Source: T1SED10-198M sp003554345 [NCBI: Candidatus Sumerlaeota bacterium]
GTDB lineage: Bacteria > Sumerlaeota > T1SED10-198M
DNA length: 5,847 nucleotides
NCBI GenBank assembly: GCA_003554345.1
Contig: PWGE01000317.1
Coordinates: forward strand, 1 to 5,847
Reading direction: 5' to 3'
The notes under the pieces were generated by a model. That model was not told the origin of the DNA and made no database searches. It saw only the letters and a list, made by a program, of their open reading frames with translations. Within the stretch, counting starts at the first letter, position 1, and the number at the start of each line of letters is the position of its first letter. Positions 1 to 5,614 of the stretch are shown here, piece by piece. A program made the translations under genes and the position numbers.

Positions 1-26
1 CCGGGGTTTGTTTGTCTTTATTCCCT

Positions 27-112
27 ATCCTGACTATCCTGTTCATCGATGCAAATTTTCTGGTTTCTTATTCTTTCTGGCCTTATCTTGACTTCATCCC
101 CGTATCATTGAT
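27..112. repeat. Dispersed intergenic repeat, copy A
   Basis: This is one of three copies of an intergenic repeat in the same orientation (others near 2113-2198 and 2480-2557). Positions 36-70 match 2122-2156 at 34 of 35 bases, including the core CATCGATGCAAATTTTC. Positions 71-86 match copy C at 2523-2538 with one difference. Upstream of the core, ATCCTG occurs at 27 and 36, and ATCGAT follows at 45, so the units are spaced exactly 9 nt apart. The copy lies just downstream of the 3' end of the minus-strand membrane protein gene. The rest of 1-159 holds no gene that I can see, and no clear hairpin-plus-T-tract terminator. Function is unknown. Confidence 0.75.
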
Positions 113-159
113 GTAAAACACTTTTTCAGAACGCCATCCCTCTGCAAATGATACCGCTG

Positions 160-1701
160 CTACGATCTCAGGAAGATTTTTTTCTTTGTCAGGAAGTGAA
201 CAACCAGTGCAACCAGAAAGGTGTATAAAAGCCCCTGCAGGGCACCAGCCCAGGGCTCAGTCAAAATAGGACCAAACACCGCCGGAAAGAAACGATCAAG
301 CAGAACCACTATGCCAAGAATATTTAACAGTGGTTGTACTAAGTTAGCCCATCCTACATACGCCACCATCGGATTCTGACCATTGGTTATGAGCAGATTG
401 AACCACCTTTTACGGAATATATCAATGATAATGGTGAAGGACGCCAGGAGAAAAAGTGCCATGCCGCTGTTTACGAAAAGATAGCTGATAGTGACAGGAT
501 CTTTCTTTATACCTTCATCATACGGTTCAAATAACAATCCCAGGAGTATCCAGAATATTCCCCACTGAACAAGGCGTTTTAGAAATTGCTCAGCCCAGCT
601 GCGGGATGAACGAACCAGGTACAGCGATACACCCGTTAACACGGTAAAGCTTAAAAGCGTGTAAGGTACCCAACGGGTATGGAGTCCATTGACAAGCACA
701 ATTATGAAAGCCACCATAACCCCCGCAATCAACCACAATCGTTGCCTGTCCCAGCTTAGTGACTTTTGAGGATGCTCTTTTCTTAATGTCTGCATCCATT
801 CCAGCAAGAAGTCTCCGGCAATAGTGCCGGGAATAACAATAAATAAATACTTCATGGTGCCAATTTTCACCAGCCAATCAAACTCCACCAGCCAGGATAA
901 CCAAGCGGGTACATTGTCAGGGTCAATACCCGGTATGCTTGTTAATGTCCATATACTCTGGACCCAGCCACTTTCCCCGGAAGCCAGGACAGCTCCCATA
1001 ACTATCCCCATGCAGCCAAGACGCAGGAGGATACTCTTGCGGGTAAACAACCAGATAAACGAACCATACACCGCGACATTTGCTAATATCATGATAATGA
1101 TATCACTTCGGTAAAGATCAAAAGTGCTCCCGTCCGGCTGTTCCCACAGGTATAAAACAATAGCCAGTGCCAGCCAGCCAGCAATCTGGATGGTGTACTT
1201 CAAGCCGGCAGACAACTTGCCCGGAAAACGCCCCCAGACAAGGAACAAGAGCAGAAAACCACCAATCGCGGCAAACCAGGTGCCTGTCTCAGGACTGGGA
1301 TTTATAGAATATGGCCGTATATGCTGAAGATATATACCAAACGCCCCCAGCAAAAAACCTCTTTTTATAATAAAAAGAACCAGCCTGCTTGTAGAAACCC
1401 CACGGGAAATTCTTTTAGAAAAAGCAAGAGGAATAGCAGCTCCCAGGGCAAACAGGAAAAAGGGGAATACAAGGTCGACCCAGGTGATACCAGGAACAGG
1501 TATAAAATCATGCGCTGGTGGCGGGGTCTGGGCGTGATACATCCATTCCGGCAAAATCCCCCTGGGAATAACGCCCGATAATACCATCGTTAAAATGGCA
1601 AAACCCCTAAGGGCATCCAGTGCCAGGGCTCGCTGTGCTGTCAGTGTACCTTGTGTGGAGTTCATAATAAATAATACCGCTCCTTTACTAAAACGTTTCA
1701 A
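160..1701 (-). CDS. DUF5009 / HGSNAT-like polytopic membrane protein (COG4299-type putative acyltransferase)
   Basis: The 513-residue product has about a dozen hydrophobic stretches and should be an inner-membrane protein. Near the N-terminus (residues 24-43) it carries RALALDALRGFAILTMVLSG, the R-x-LD-x-RG signature of DUF5009/COG4299 and HGSNAT-like proteins. It is followed by a MYHAQTPPPAH loop (54-64) and TWVDLVFPFFLFALGAAIP (73-91), the counterpart of ADLVFPWFVF in human HGSNAT. In HGSNAT a loop histidine just before this helix is acetylated (from memory, His269); H64 lies in a comparable place and H56 is an alternative. HGSNAT moves acetyl from cytosolic acetyl-CoA to a glucosamine across the membrane; by analogy this protein may acylate a periplasmic sugar, which is inference. 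Start: the codon at 1701 is TTG with TAGGAG 6 nt upstream, and an in-frame TAG lies four codons before it. The first ATG (1665, residue 13) has its nearest SD-like AAAGGAG 14 nt away, so TTG is preferred. Family assignment is secure; substrate is unknown. Confidence 0.88.
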   Translation of the reverse strand: MKRFSKGAVLFIMNSTQGTLTAQRALALDALRGFAILTMVLSGVIPRGILPEWMYHAQTPPPAHDFIPVPGITWVDLVFPFFLFALGAAIPLAFSKRISRGVSTSRLVLFIIKRGFLLGAFGIYLQHIRPYSINPSPETGTWFAAIGGFLLLFLVWGRFPGKLSAGLKYTIQIAGWLALAIVLYLWEQPDGSTFDLYRSDIIIMILANVAVYGSFIWLFTRKSILLRLGCMGIVMGAVLASGESGWVQSIWTLTSIPGIDPDNVPAWLSWLVEFDWLVKIGTMKYLFIVIPGTIAGDFLLEWMQTLRKEHPQKSLSWDRQRLWLIAGVMVAFIIVLVNGLHTRWVPYTLLSFTVLTGVSLYLVRSSRSWAEQFLKRLVQWGIFWILLGLLFEPYDEGIKKDPVTISYLFVNSGMALFLLASFTIIIDIFRKRWFNLLITNGQNPMVAYVGWANLVQPLLNILGIVVLLDRFFPAVFGPILTEPWAGALQGLLYTFLVALVVHFLTKKKIFLRS

Positions 1702-1707
1702 ATAATG

Positions 1708-1713
1708 CTCCTA
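1708..1713 (-). promoter_or_regulatory. Ribosome binding site supporting a TTG start
   Basis: On the minus strand TAGGAG lies 6 nt before the TTG at 1701. This is normal spacing and is the main reason to choose TTG over the ATG at 1665. The TAG inside the site is an in-frame stop, so no earlier start is possible. Confidence 0.6.
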
Positions 1714-1753
1714 TTGTAATTTAAAAAAGCAGAATAAAAAGGGGAAGAAGCCA

Positions 1754-1781
1754 ATTTTAAAAACTTGAAATTTCCTGCCAA
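1754..1781 (-). promoter_or_regulatory. Candidate sigma-70-type promoter of the DUF5009 gene
   Basis: On the minus strand, TTGGCA (1781-1776, five of six to the -35 consensus) and TAAAAT (1759-1754, five of six to the -10 consensus) are 16 nt apart. Transcription would begin near 1747, giving a 5' leader of roughly 45 nt before the TTG start. The region is AT-rich, so a chance match is possible. Confidence 0.4.
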
Positions 1782-1920
1782 TACCTTTTAGAGGGTTTTT
1801 CGTAAACACTTGAAAGATACCGTATTAAAAAATAAACGTGAAAAGAGATTTATGATAAAAATAATATTATGACCGATAAGACCAATAAGAGATATAGGAT
1901 CACGGAATTAGACAGACTCA

Positions 1921-1942
1921 AATAGTCTTATTTTCAGAGGAG
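1921..1942. repeat. 22-bp direct repeat, left copy
   Basis: This copy matches 2399-2420 at 21 of 22 positions (C/T difference at the seventh). It ends in the shared core TTATTTTCAGAGGAG. Both copies follow a GACTC-containing string a few bases upstream. The pair flanks the inverted repeat pair and the hairpin. Confidence 0.75.
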
Positions 1943-1946
1943 TTAT

Positions 1947-1971
1947 TGGCGCCAACTCAGAGTTGGCGCCA
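1947..1971. repeat. Perfect 11-bp inverted repeat with 3-nt loop (hairpin)
   Basis: TGGCGCCAACT (1947-1957) pairs exactly with AGTTGGCGCCA (1961-1971) around a CAG loop. The arms each contain the self-complementary GGCGCC. The stem would be very stable as RNA or as extruded DNA. Neither side has a run of T, and no gene ends nearby, so it is not a standard intrinsic terminator. It looks more like a REP/palindromic-unit type repeat, which is inference. Confidence 0.75.
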
Positions 1972-1982
1972 CCAATCATGAT

Positions 1983-1998
1983 TCCGCCAGAGTGAACT
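1983..1998. repeat. 16-bp inverted repeat, left arm
   Basis: TCCGCCAGAGTGAACT here is the exact reverse complement of 2299-2314. The arms enclose about 300 bp that contains the AT-rich hairpin, repeat copy B and part of the tandem repeat. On its right a GC-rich string (2002-2026) has a weak GGGA/TCCC pairing. Confidence 0.75.
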
Positions 1999-2077
1999 GT
2001 AAGTCGGGGATCGGCGCTCCCGGGGAAAGTGAATATTTTACTACTGGTTTTCTTTATTTTTTACATTGTTTTTCTAT

Positions 2078-2100
2078 AAAATCTGCTTCTTGCAGATTTT
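2078..2100. terminator. AT-rich hairpin, possible weak terminator
   Basis: AAAATCTGC (2078-2086) and GCAGATTTT (2092-2100) form a perfect 9-bp stem around TTCTT. On the plus strand the stem ends in a run of five T, and on the minus strand it ends in TTTTAT, so it could act weakly in either direction. No gene ends next to it on either strand and the stem is AT-rich, so the terminator role is only a guess. It may be another module of the repeat region. Confidence 0.3.
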
Positions 2101-2112
2101 TCTGAGGTCTTT

Positions 2113-2198
2113 ATCCTCTTCATCCTGTGCATCGATGCAAATTTTCTGGTTTCTTAATCTTTTTGTTCTTATCCTGTTTTCATCATGTATATCCTTGT
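2113..2198. repeat. Dispersed intergenic repeat, copy B
   Basis: This copy matches copy A over 35 bp (2122-2156) with one difference. As in A, ATCCTC (2113), ATCCTG (2122) and ATCGAT (2131) are exactly 9 nt apart before the CATCGATGCAAATTTTC core. Its 3' end shares ATCCTTGTT with copy C. All three copies face the same way. Confidence 0.75.
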
Positions 2199-2232
2199 TA
2201 CATCTTCTTTTCGCCGGGGCTGATTTTCTTTC

Positions 2233-2319
2233 TTCTTGAAAGTCCTTCTCTGGCGGGTTTGCAATTTTCTTTAAAATTTTTTATAAGATATTCCTGAAAG
2301 TTCACTCTGGCGGATTTGC
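2233..2319. repeat. Degenerate tandem repeat, two units 58 bp apart
   Basis: Positions 2233-2262 and 2291-2319 align at roughly 25 of 30 positions, with one single-base gap. Shared strings include TGAAAGT and CTCTGGCGG followed by TTTGC. The second unit contains the right arm of the 16-bp inverted repeat (2299-2314); the first contains a decayed version of it. This suggests an old local duplication. Confidence 0.55.
2299..2314. repeat. 16-bp inverted repeat, right arm
   Basis: AGTTCACTCTGGCGGA is the exact reverse complement of the left arm at 1983-1998. It is followed by GC-rich TTTGCGGGCTTGGCGAGCG, which differs from the sequence outside the left arm, so identity stops at the arm. Confidence 0.75.
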
Positions 2320-2398
2320 GGGCTTGGCGAGCGTGATACATTCTTATTCTTTGTTCTTTCCCATTCTGACTACTGTCTCCTGCATTCTGACTCCTGAG

Positions 2399-2420
2399 AA
2401 TAGTTTTATTTTCAGAGGAG
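2399..2420. repeat. 22-bp direct repeat, right copy
   Basis: Partner of 1921-1942, identical at 21 of 22 positions. It lies 85 bp outside the right inverted-repeat arm, whereas the left copy is 40 bp outside its arm, so the pair is not a simple target-site duplication. Confidence 0.75.
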
Positions 2421-2479
2421 AATATACCACGAAAAGCAAATAAAAACTCGAAATAAAGATAATATTCTCTTTTTCTGAT

Positions 2480-2557
2480 ATCCTGTACATCCTCTCTTCC
2501 ATCGATGCAATTTTCTATATTTTTCTTTCTGGACTTATTCCGTAAATCCTTGTTGTG
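2480..2557. repeat. Dispersed intergenic repeat, copy C (diverged)
   Basis: The core CATCGATGCAA-TTTTCT (2500-2516) lacks one A compared with copies A and B. ATCCTG (2480) and ATCCTC (2489) keep the 9-nt spacing, but ATCGAT follows 12 nt later (2501), a gain of 3 nt. The TTCTTTCTGG block (2523-2532) is shared with copy A, and ATCCTTGTT near the 3' end with copy B. Confidence 0.65.
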
Positions 2558-2745
2558 TTTTTTTCTGGCTATCTTCTTTCTTTTCCCGGATTTTATTTTC
2601 AGAAAAAAATGAGATATGACATCAAGCTTAAACAATGTTTTCCTGATCACTTCATGGCATGAATAGTTCCCAGAATACGGGAAAGAATGTCACTACCCCT
2701 TTTGTATGATTCCCCCAGAAATATACATGGATAATGTCGTGGCAT

Positions 2746-2773
2746 TTGAAAACAAGCTATTTTATAATAAAAT
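2746..2773 (+). promoter_or_regulatory. Candidate promoter of the efflux operon
   Basis: TTGAAA (2746-2751) and TAAAAT (2768-2773) each match the sigma-70 consensus at five of six positions and are 16 nt apart. A perfect TATAAT also occurs at 2763-2768, but no good -35 sits at the right distance from it. Transcription would start near 2780, inside the adjacent palindrome. The leader would be about 35 nt. Confidence 0.45.
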
Positions 2774-2774
2774 A

Positions 2775-2786
2775 GAACGAACGTTC
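2775..2786. promoter_or_regulatory. Putative repressor operator (GAACGTTC palindrome)
   Basis: GAACGAACGTTC contains the perfect 8-bp palindrome GAACGTTC (2779-2786), preceded by a second GAAC. It lies immediately downstream of the -10-like element and would overlap the transcription start, a classic place for a repressor. TetR/AcrR-family regulators of RND efflux operons often bind similar GAACGTTC-type palindromes. No regulator gene is present in the window, so the identity of the protein is inferred. Confidence 0.4.
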
Positions 2787-2813
2787 AATAAAATATACGC
2801 AGGTTGCTGATTT

Positions 2814-4280
2814 ATGCGCAGAGTGCTGTTCAAAAGTAAATTTCATGTTTTCGTCCTTCTATTTTGTACCGGAGCCCTGCTCTTCACAGGGTGCCGTTCT
2901 CTTTCCGGTGAAAAAAGGCGTTTAGAAGAAAGTACTTATTTCAGGGAAAAACTGCGTGAAAGAACCGCTACTTATGAGGAAAAATACCAGGGGGAAGTCT
3001 CCCTTGAAGACTGCTGGGAAATTGCCCGCCAGGAAAGCATCCCGCTGAGAAGCCAGGACCTTAGCAGAGAAATAAGCCGCCTTCAAAGACACATTGCCTT
3101 TGCCAATTTCCTGCCGGTAGTGGAAGCCGAAATGGATTATACCGCCTGGCACAGACAACCCGCTACTGATATCAGCGACATGGATGTAACACTCTTTGAT
3201 CGCTTTGTTGTTCCTCTTCCTATCGATTACCTCCCCCTTCACGATAAAAGAATGCGAAATGCCGCCGTTTCAGCTCATATGCCCCTCTTTGTACCCAAAA
3301 CCTGGTTCCTGTATTCCATGCGCCGACGGGGTGAAGAAATAGAAAATCTTTTGCATGATCTGACGGAACAAATGGTATATCTCCAGCTGGTATCTCAGTA
3401 TTATCACTGTCTGTCCCTTCAACACTCTATCGATGTCCTGAAGACTCAACTGGATGCTGTTGAAAATTTATATAGAGAAGCCTCTGACTGGTATGAAGAA
3501 GGTCTGATTCTTTCCTGGGAACTCGAAGAAATAGAGATTATGGTCAGGCATAAAGAAAATGCTCTGCAGACAACTGAACGTCGGCTGGAAGAAGCCCTCG
3601 GAGAACTATGGATGAACACGGGCTTATCACCGTCAGCACCCTTTCAGTTACAGGAAAGTGAACCCTATCATGCTTTCGACTGGACCGAAAAAGAACAGGA
3701 AGAACTGATTTTAAAGGCTTTGCTTGAAAATCCGCGCATGTACATACATGATCATGAGGTTGATATCCAGGAGGACCAGGTAAAGATTGCCATAACCCGC
3801 TTCCTTCCGGAAATTAGCGGTTTTGCCCGCTATGAAGGCACCAGTAACGAAATGGCTCGTTATTCCACCAACTACTTATGGGGGGTGGCAGGCGTTCTTA
3901 CCATCTTTGATGGTTTTGCCAACATCAATGAATACCGGGCAGCTCGCCGCAGAGCGGAGCAAACCTATTTGCAACGTGAAGAAGCCGGTCTCTCACTTAT
4001 GTTGCAGGTCATCAAAGCATACAACAGGTTACAGGACAGCCTGGAGACACAGCAAATAATGAAGAAAAGTCTTTCTATGCAGGAATCGCACCTGGCAACA
4101 AAAGAGGCAGAATTTTCAGAAGGTATGATCACTCTTTCCGAACTTTTACAAGCCCGGGCCAAAAGAGACCAGGCAAAAATGAATAAACTGAACAGTCGTT
4201 ACCAGGTACAGGTCAGTAAAAGTATGATGAATTATCTGGTGGGCGCGCCTATTGAGGAAGATTCAAAACGGAGTGAATAA
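2814..4280 (+). CDS. TolC-family outer-membrane efflux lipoprotein (outer-membrane factor)
   Basis: The 488-residue product is the outer-membrane channel of a tripartite efflux pump. Residues 1-26 are a lipoprotein signal peptide: basic start, hydrophobic stretch, then LFTGC with the lipid-bearing cysteine at 27 (phenylalanine at -3 is less usual). Two OEP repeats follow, roughly 63-265 and 294-478. They are marked by paired motifs: FLPVVEAEM (99-107) with FLPEISGFARY (330-340), and EEGLILSWELEE (228-239) with SEGMITLSELLQARA (435-449). Each half supplies two strands to the trimeric beta-barrel and long helices to the periplasmic tunnel. Length is usual for the family. An in-frame TGA at 2808-2810 makes ATG 2814 the first possible start; the SD is weak (AGG at 2801). 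It is the first gene of an operon with the adaptor and RND permease. Family is secure; the substrate cannot be told. Confidence 0.93.
   Translation: MRRVLFKSKFHVFVLLFCTGALLFTGCRSLSGEKRRLEESTYFREKLRERTATYEEKYQGEVSLEDCWEIARQESIPLRSQDLSREISRLQRHIAFANFLPVVEAEMDYTAWHRQPATDISDMDVTLFDRFVVPLPIDYLPLHDKRMRNAAVSAHMPLFVPKTWFLYSMRRRGEEIENLLHDLTEQMVYLQLVSQYYHCLSLQHSIDVLKTQLDAVENLYREASDWYEEGLILSWELEEIEIMVRHKENALQTTERRLEEALGELWMNTGLSPSAPFQLQESEPYHAFDWTEKEQEELILKALLENPRMYIHDHEVDIQEDQVKIAITRFLPEISGFARYEGTSNEMARYSTNYLWGVAGVLTIFDGFANINEYRAARRRAEQTYLQREEAGLSLMLQVIKAYNRLQDSLETQQIMKKSLSMQESHLATKEAEFSEGMITLSELLQARAKRDQAKMNKLNSRYQVQVSKSMMNYLVGAPIEEDSKRSE
4270..4273 (+). promoter_or_regulatory. Ribosome binding site for the adaptor gene, inside the upstream coding sequence
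   Basis: GGAG lies 7 nt before ATG 4281 and is embedded in the last codons of the channel gene. Because the TAA stop directly precedes the ATG, translation of the two genes is probably coupled. Confidence 0.6.
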
Positions 4281-5531
4281 ATGCATAAAATCTTATTCAT
4301 ATCGCTGATCATTATATTATACCTGGGAGGGTGCACCGCTGATGACCCTCCTACAACTCCCGATGTCACACCGGAAGTGGAATGGTGGGAAGTGAAATAT
4401 GACACATCGGAAATGACGCGCACTTTTCCCGGCGTAGTTCAGGCACCGTCGGAATCATATCTTTCCTTCCAGGTGGGTGGTCCCATTAAGGAAATCCCTG
4501 TTAACAGGGGAGAACTGGTAGAAAAGGGTGACATTCTGGCAAAGATAGACAGAAGAGATTATGAAAATAAATTGCAGGAAATTGATCATTCTCTGGAGAG
4601 TATGAAATCCGAACTGGAAATTATGCAGGAAGGTGCCCGGGAAGAAGATATCGCCGTACTGGAAGCCAAACTGAACGCTGCACAGGCTGCTAAAAAGGAG
4701 GCGTATCAGGATTACCAGCGATACAGCAATCTCCTGGAAAGAGAATCCATCCCTCGCGCTACGTACGAGAAAATAAAAGCCCTCTATAAGGTTCGCAAAT
4801 CAGAGGTGGAAGTGGTGGAAAAAGAGCTGGAAAAAGCTCGAACCGGAGCCCGGGACGAAGAAATAGAGGGTATGAAGTCAAAGATAGAAGCAGCCAGGTC
4901 ACAACGTCAGGAGGCTCTGAACGCTCTCTCTGATACAGATGTAAAAGCCCCTTTTACCGGTTATGTTGGCAATAAAATGGTCGAGGAACATGAACTGGTA
5001 AAACCCGGTCAGCCAGTGCTTTCTTTCTGGAAAAAGGACCGCTGGGAAGTGAAGGTGAACCTTCCGGAAAAGTATACTATAAAGGAACTCAAAGAATTTT
5101 ACTGTCATTTTAAACGGCCTCTGCAAGAAACATTTTCCGCCGAACTCAAAGAACTGGGACACAAACCTCATTTTTCCCATCGCTCCTATCCTTTAATTCT
5201 TACCCTGGAAGAAAGCGCCCGGGAAAATATACTACCCGGTATGGCTGTAGATGTCGAAATACATTACCAACCTGCCGATCTTGAAAAATGGACTTCTGTT
5301 CCTCTTCAAGCATTATTTTCCGATATCGAGGGAAAAAGCCACGTGTATGTTTTTGATGAGGAAAAAGAGGTGATCATAAAACAGAAGGTTACCACCGGAA
5401 GACTGATGCAAGAGGATACCATACAGATCACGGAGGGTTTGAAGGAAGGAGAAAAAGTAGTCCTCAGCGGAGTACGTTTTCTCCAGCCCGAGCAGAAGGT
5501 AAAACTGGGTGAACAAAAAAAGGGAACATAA
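4281..5531 (+). CDS. RND efflux periplasmic adaptor subunit (HlyD/AcrA-type membrane fusion lipoprotein)
   Basis: The 416-residue product should link the inner-membrane pump to the TolC-like channel. Residues 1-17 form a lipoprotein signal ending in LGGC, with Cys18 as the lipid anchor. The first lipoyl half is at about 58-90 (FQVGGPIKEIPVNRGELVEK, then GDILAKID). A long alpha-helical coiled-coil hairpin spans about 91-217. The second lipoyl half is at about 219-252 (VKAPFTGYVGN, then VKPGQPVLSF). A beta-barrel region (253-330) and a membrane-proximal domain (337-412, with ITEGLKEGEKVVLSG) follow. The hairpin contains two similar segments, GAREEDI (118-124) and GARDEEI (189-195), one in each arm; GAR-x-EEI strings are known from HlyD-type adaptors. 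The gene starts directly after the TAA of the channel gene and in the same reading frame. Assignment to the family is firm; the substrate is unknown. Confidence 0.93.
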   Translation: MHKILFISLIIILYLGGCTADDPPTTPDVTPEVEWWEVKYDTSEMTRTFPGVVQAPSESYLSFQVGGPIKEIPVNRGELVEKGDILAKIDRRDYENKLQEIDHSLESMKSELEIMQEGAREEDIAVLEAKLNAAQAAKKEAYQDYQRYSNLLERESIPRATYEKIKALYKVRKSEVEVVEKELEKARTGARDEEIEGMKSKIEAARSQRQEALNALSDTDVKAPFTGYVGNKMVEEHELVKPGQPVLSFWKKDRWEVKVNLPEKYTIKELKEFYCHFKRPLQETFSAELKELGHKPHFSHRSYPLILTLEESARENILPGMAVDVEIHYQPADLEKWTSVPLQALFSDIEGKSHVYVFDEEKEVIIKQKVTTGRLMQEDTIQITEGLKEGEKVVLSGVRFLQPEQKVKLGEQKKGT

Positions 5532-5614
5532 AAAGTCTTCCACTCTTTGCCCGCCATTACTCGTAAGTGTTTGACAGTCAGATGTATCGCATGAAATAAA
5601 GGTGACAAAACCCG
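5532..5614 (+). other. Adaptor-permease intergenic gap without terminator
   Basis: The 83-bp gap shows no stable hairpin with a T-tract, so the permease is probably cotranscribed with the upstream genes. AAAGGTG (5598-5604) can serve as the permease ribosome binding site, 10 nt before the ATG. A perfect TTGACA occurs at 5571-5576, but nothing resembling a -10 lies at the right distance. Confidence 0.5.

Larger units (their letters stand above)
1702..2813. other. 1.1 kb divergent intergenic region with mosaic repeats and no credible gene
   Basis: This stretch separates the minus-strand membrane protein gene from the plus-strand efflux operon. Positions 1702-1860 hold the probable promoter of the former and 2740-2813 that of the latter. 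Between about 1920 and 2560 it is a patchwork of repeats, listed separately, with the plus strand strongly pyrimidine-rich (runs of T and C from about 2030). The longest open frame (2198-2650, minus, 150 codons) encodes a lysine/arginine-rich, low-complexity string. It spans repeat C, most of the tandem repeat and one arm of the inverted repeat, which explains its length without selection for a protein. I found no tRNA, rRNA, CRISPR array or transposase. Confidence 0.7.

Noticed and set aside
102-154. Inverted repeat GTATCATT (102-109) / AATGATAC (147-154) as terminator of the DUF5009 gene
   Set aside because: The stem is only 8 bp with a loop of about 37 nt, and the right arm lies just past the stop codon (152-154 is within 10 nt) with no T-tract after either arm on the minus strand.
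824-1581. Plus-strand open frames (824-1114, 1124-1327, 1321-1581) within the DUF5009 gene
   Set aside because: They lie antisense to a well-recognised membrane protein gene and show no family motifs; they are shadow frames.
1861-1870. AT palindrome ATAATATTAT as a regulatory site
   Set aside because: Short AT-only palindromes are common in AT-rich intergenic DNA, and it lies about 80 bp behind the candidate promoter without other support.
2198-2650. 150-codon minus-strand open frame as a protein gene
   Set aside because: The product is low-complexity and Lys/Arg-rich, and the frame spans repeat C, most of the tandem repeat and one arm of the inverted repeat. It is best explained as a by-product of purine-rich repeats.
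2667-2683. Hairpin TTCCC/GGGAA with a 7-nt loop upstream of the efflux promoter
   Set aside because: A 5-bp stem is expected by chance and has no T-tract or neighbouring gene end to support a role.
2647-2745. Small minus-strand open frame (32 residues, starting MPRHYPC and ending GTIHAMK)
   Set aside because: The residue mix looks somewhat protein-like, but there is no SD before the ATG, I recognise no similarity, and it lies next to the promoter region of the efflux operon. It could be a gene remnant but cannot be supported.
5571-5599. TTGACA at 5571-5576 as an internal promoter for the permease
   Set aside because: The -35 match is perfect, but the hexamer 17 nt downstream (AAATAA) matches the -10 consensus poorly, so one hexamer alone is weak evidence.
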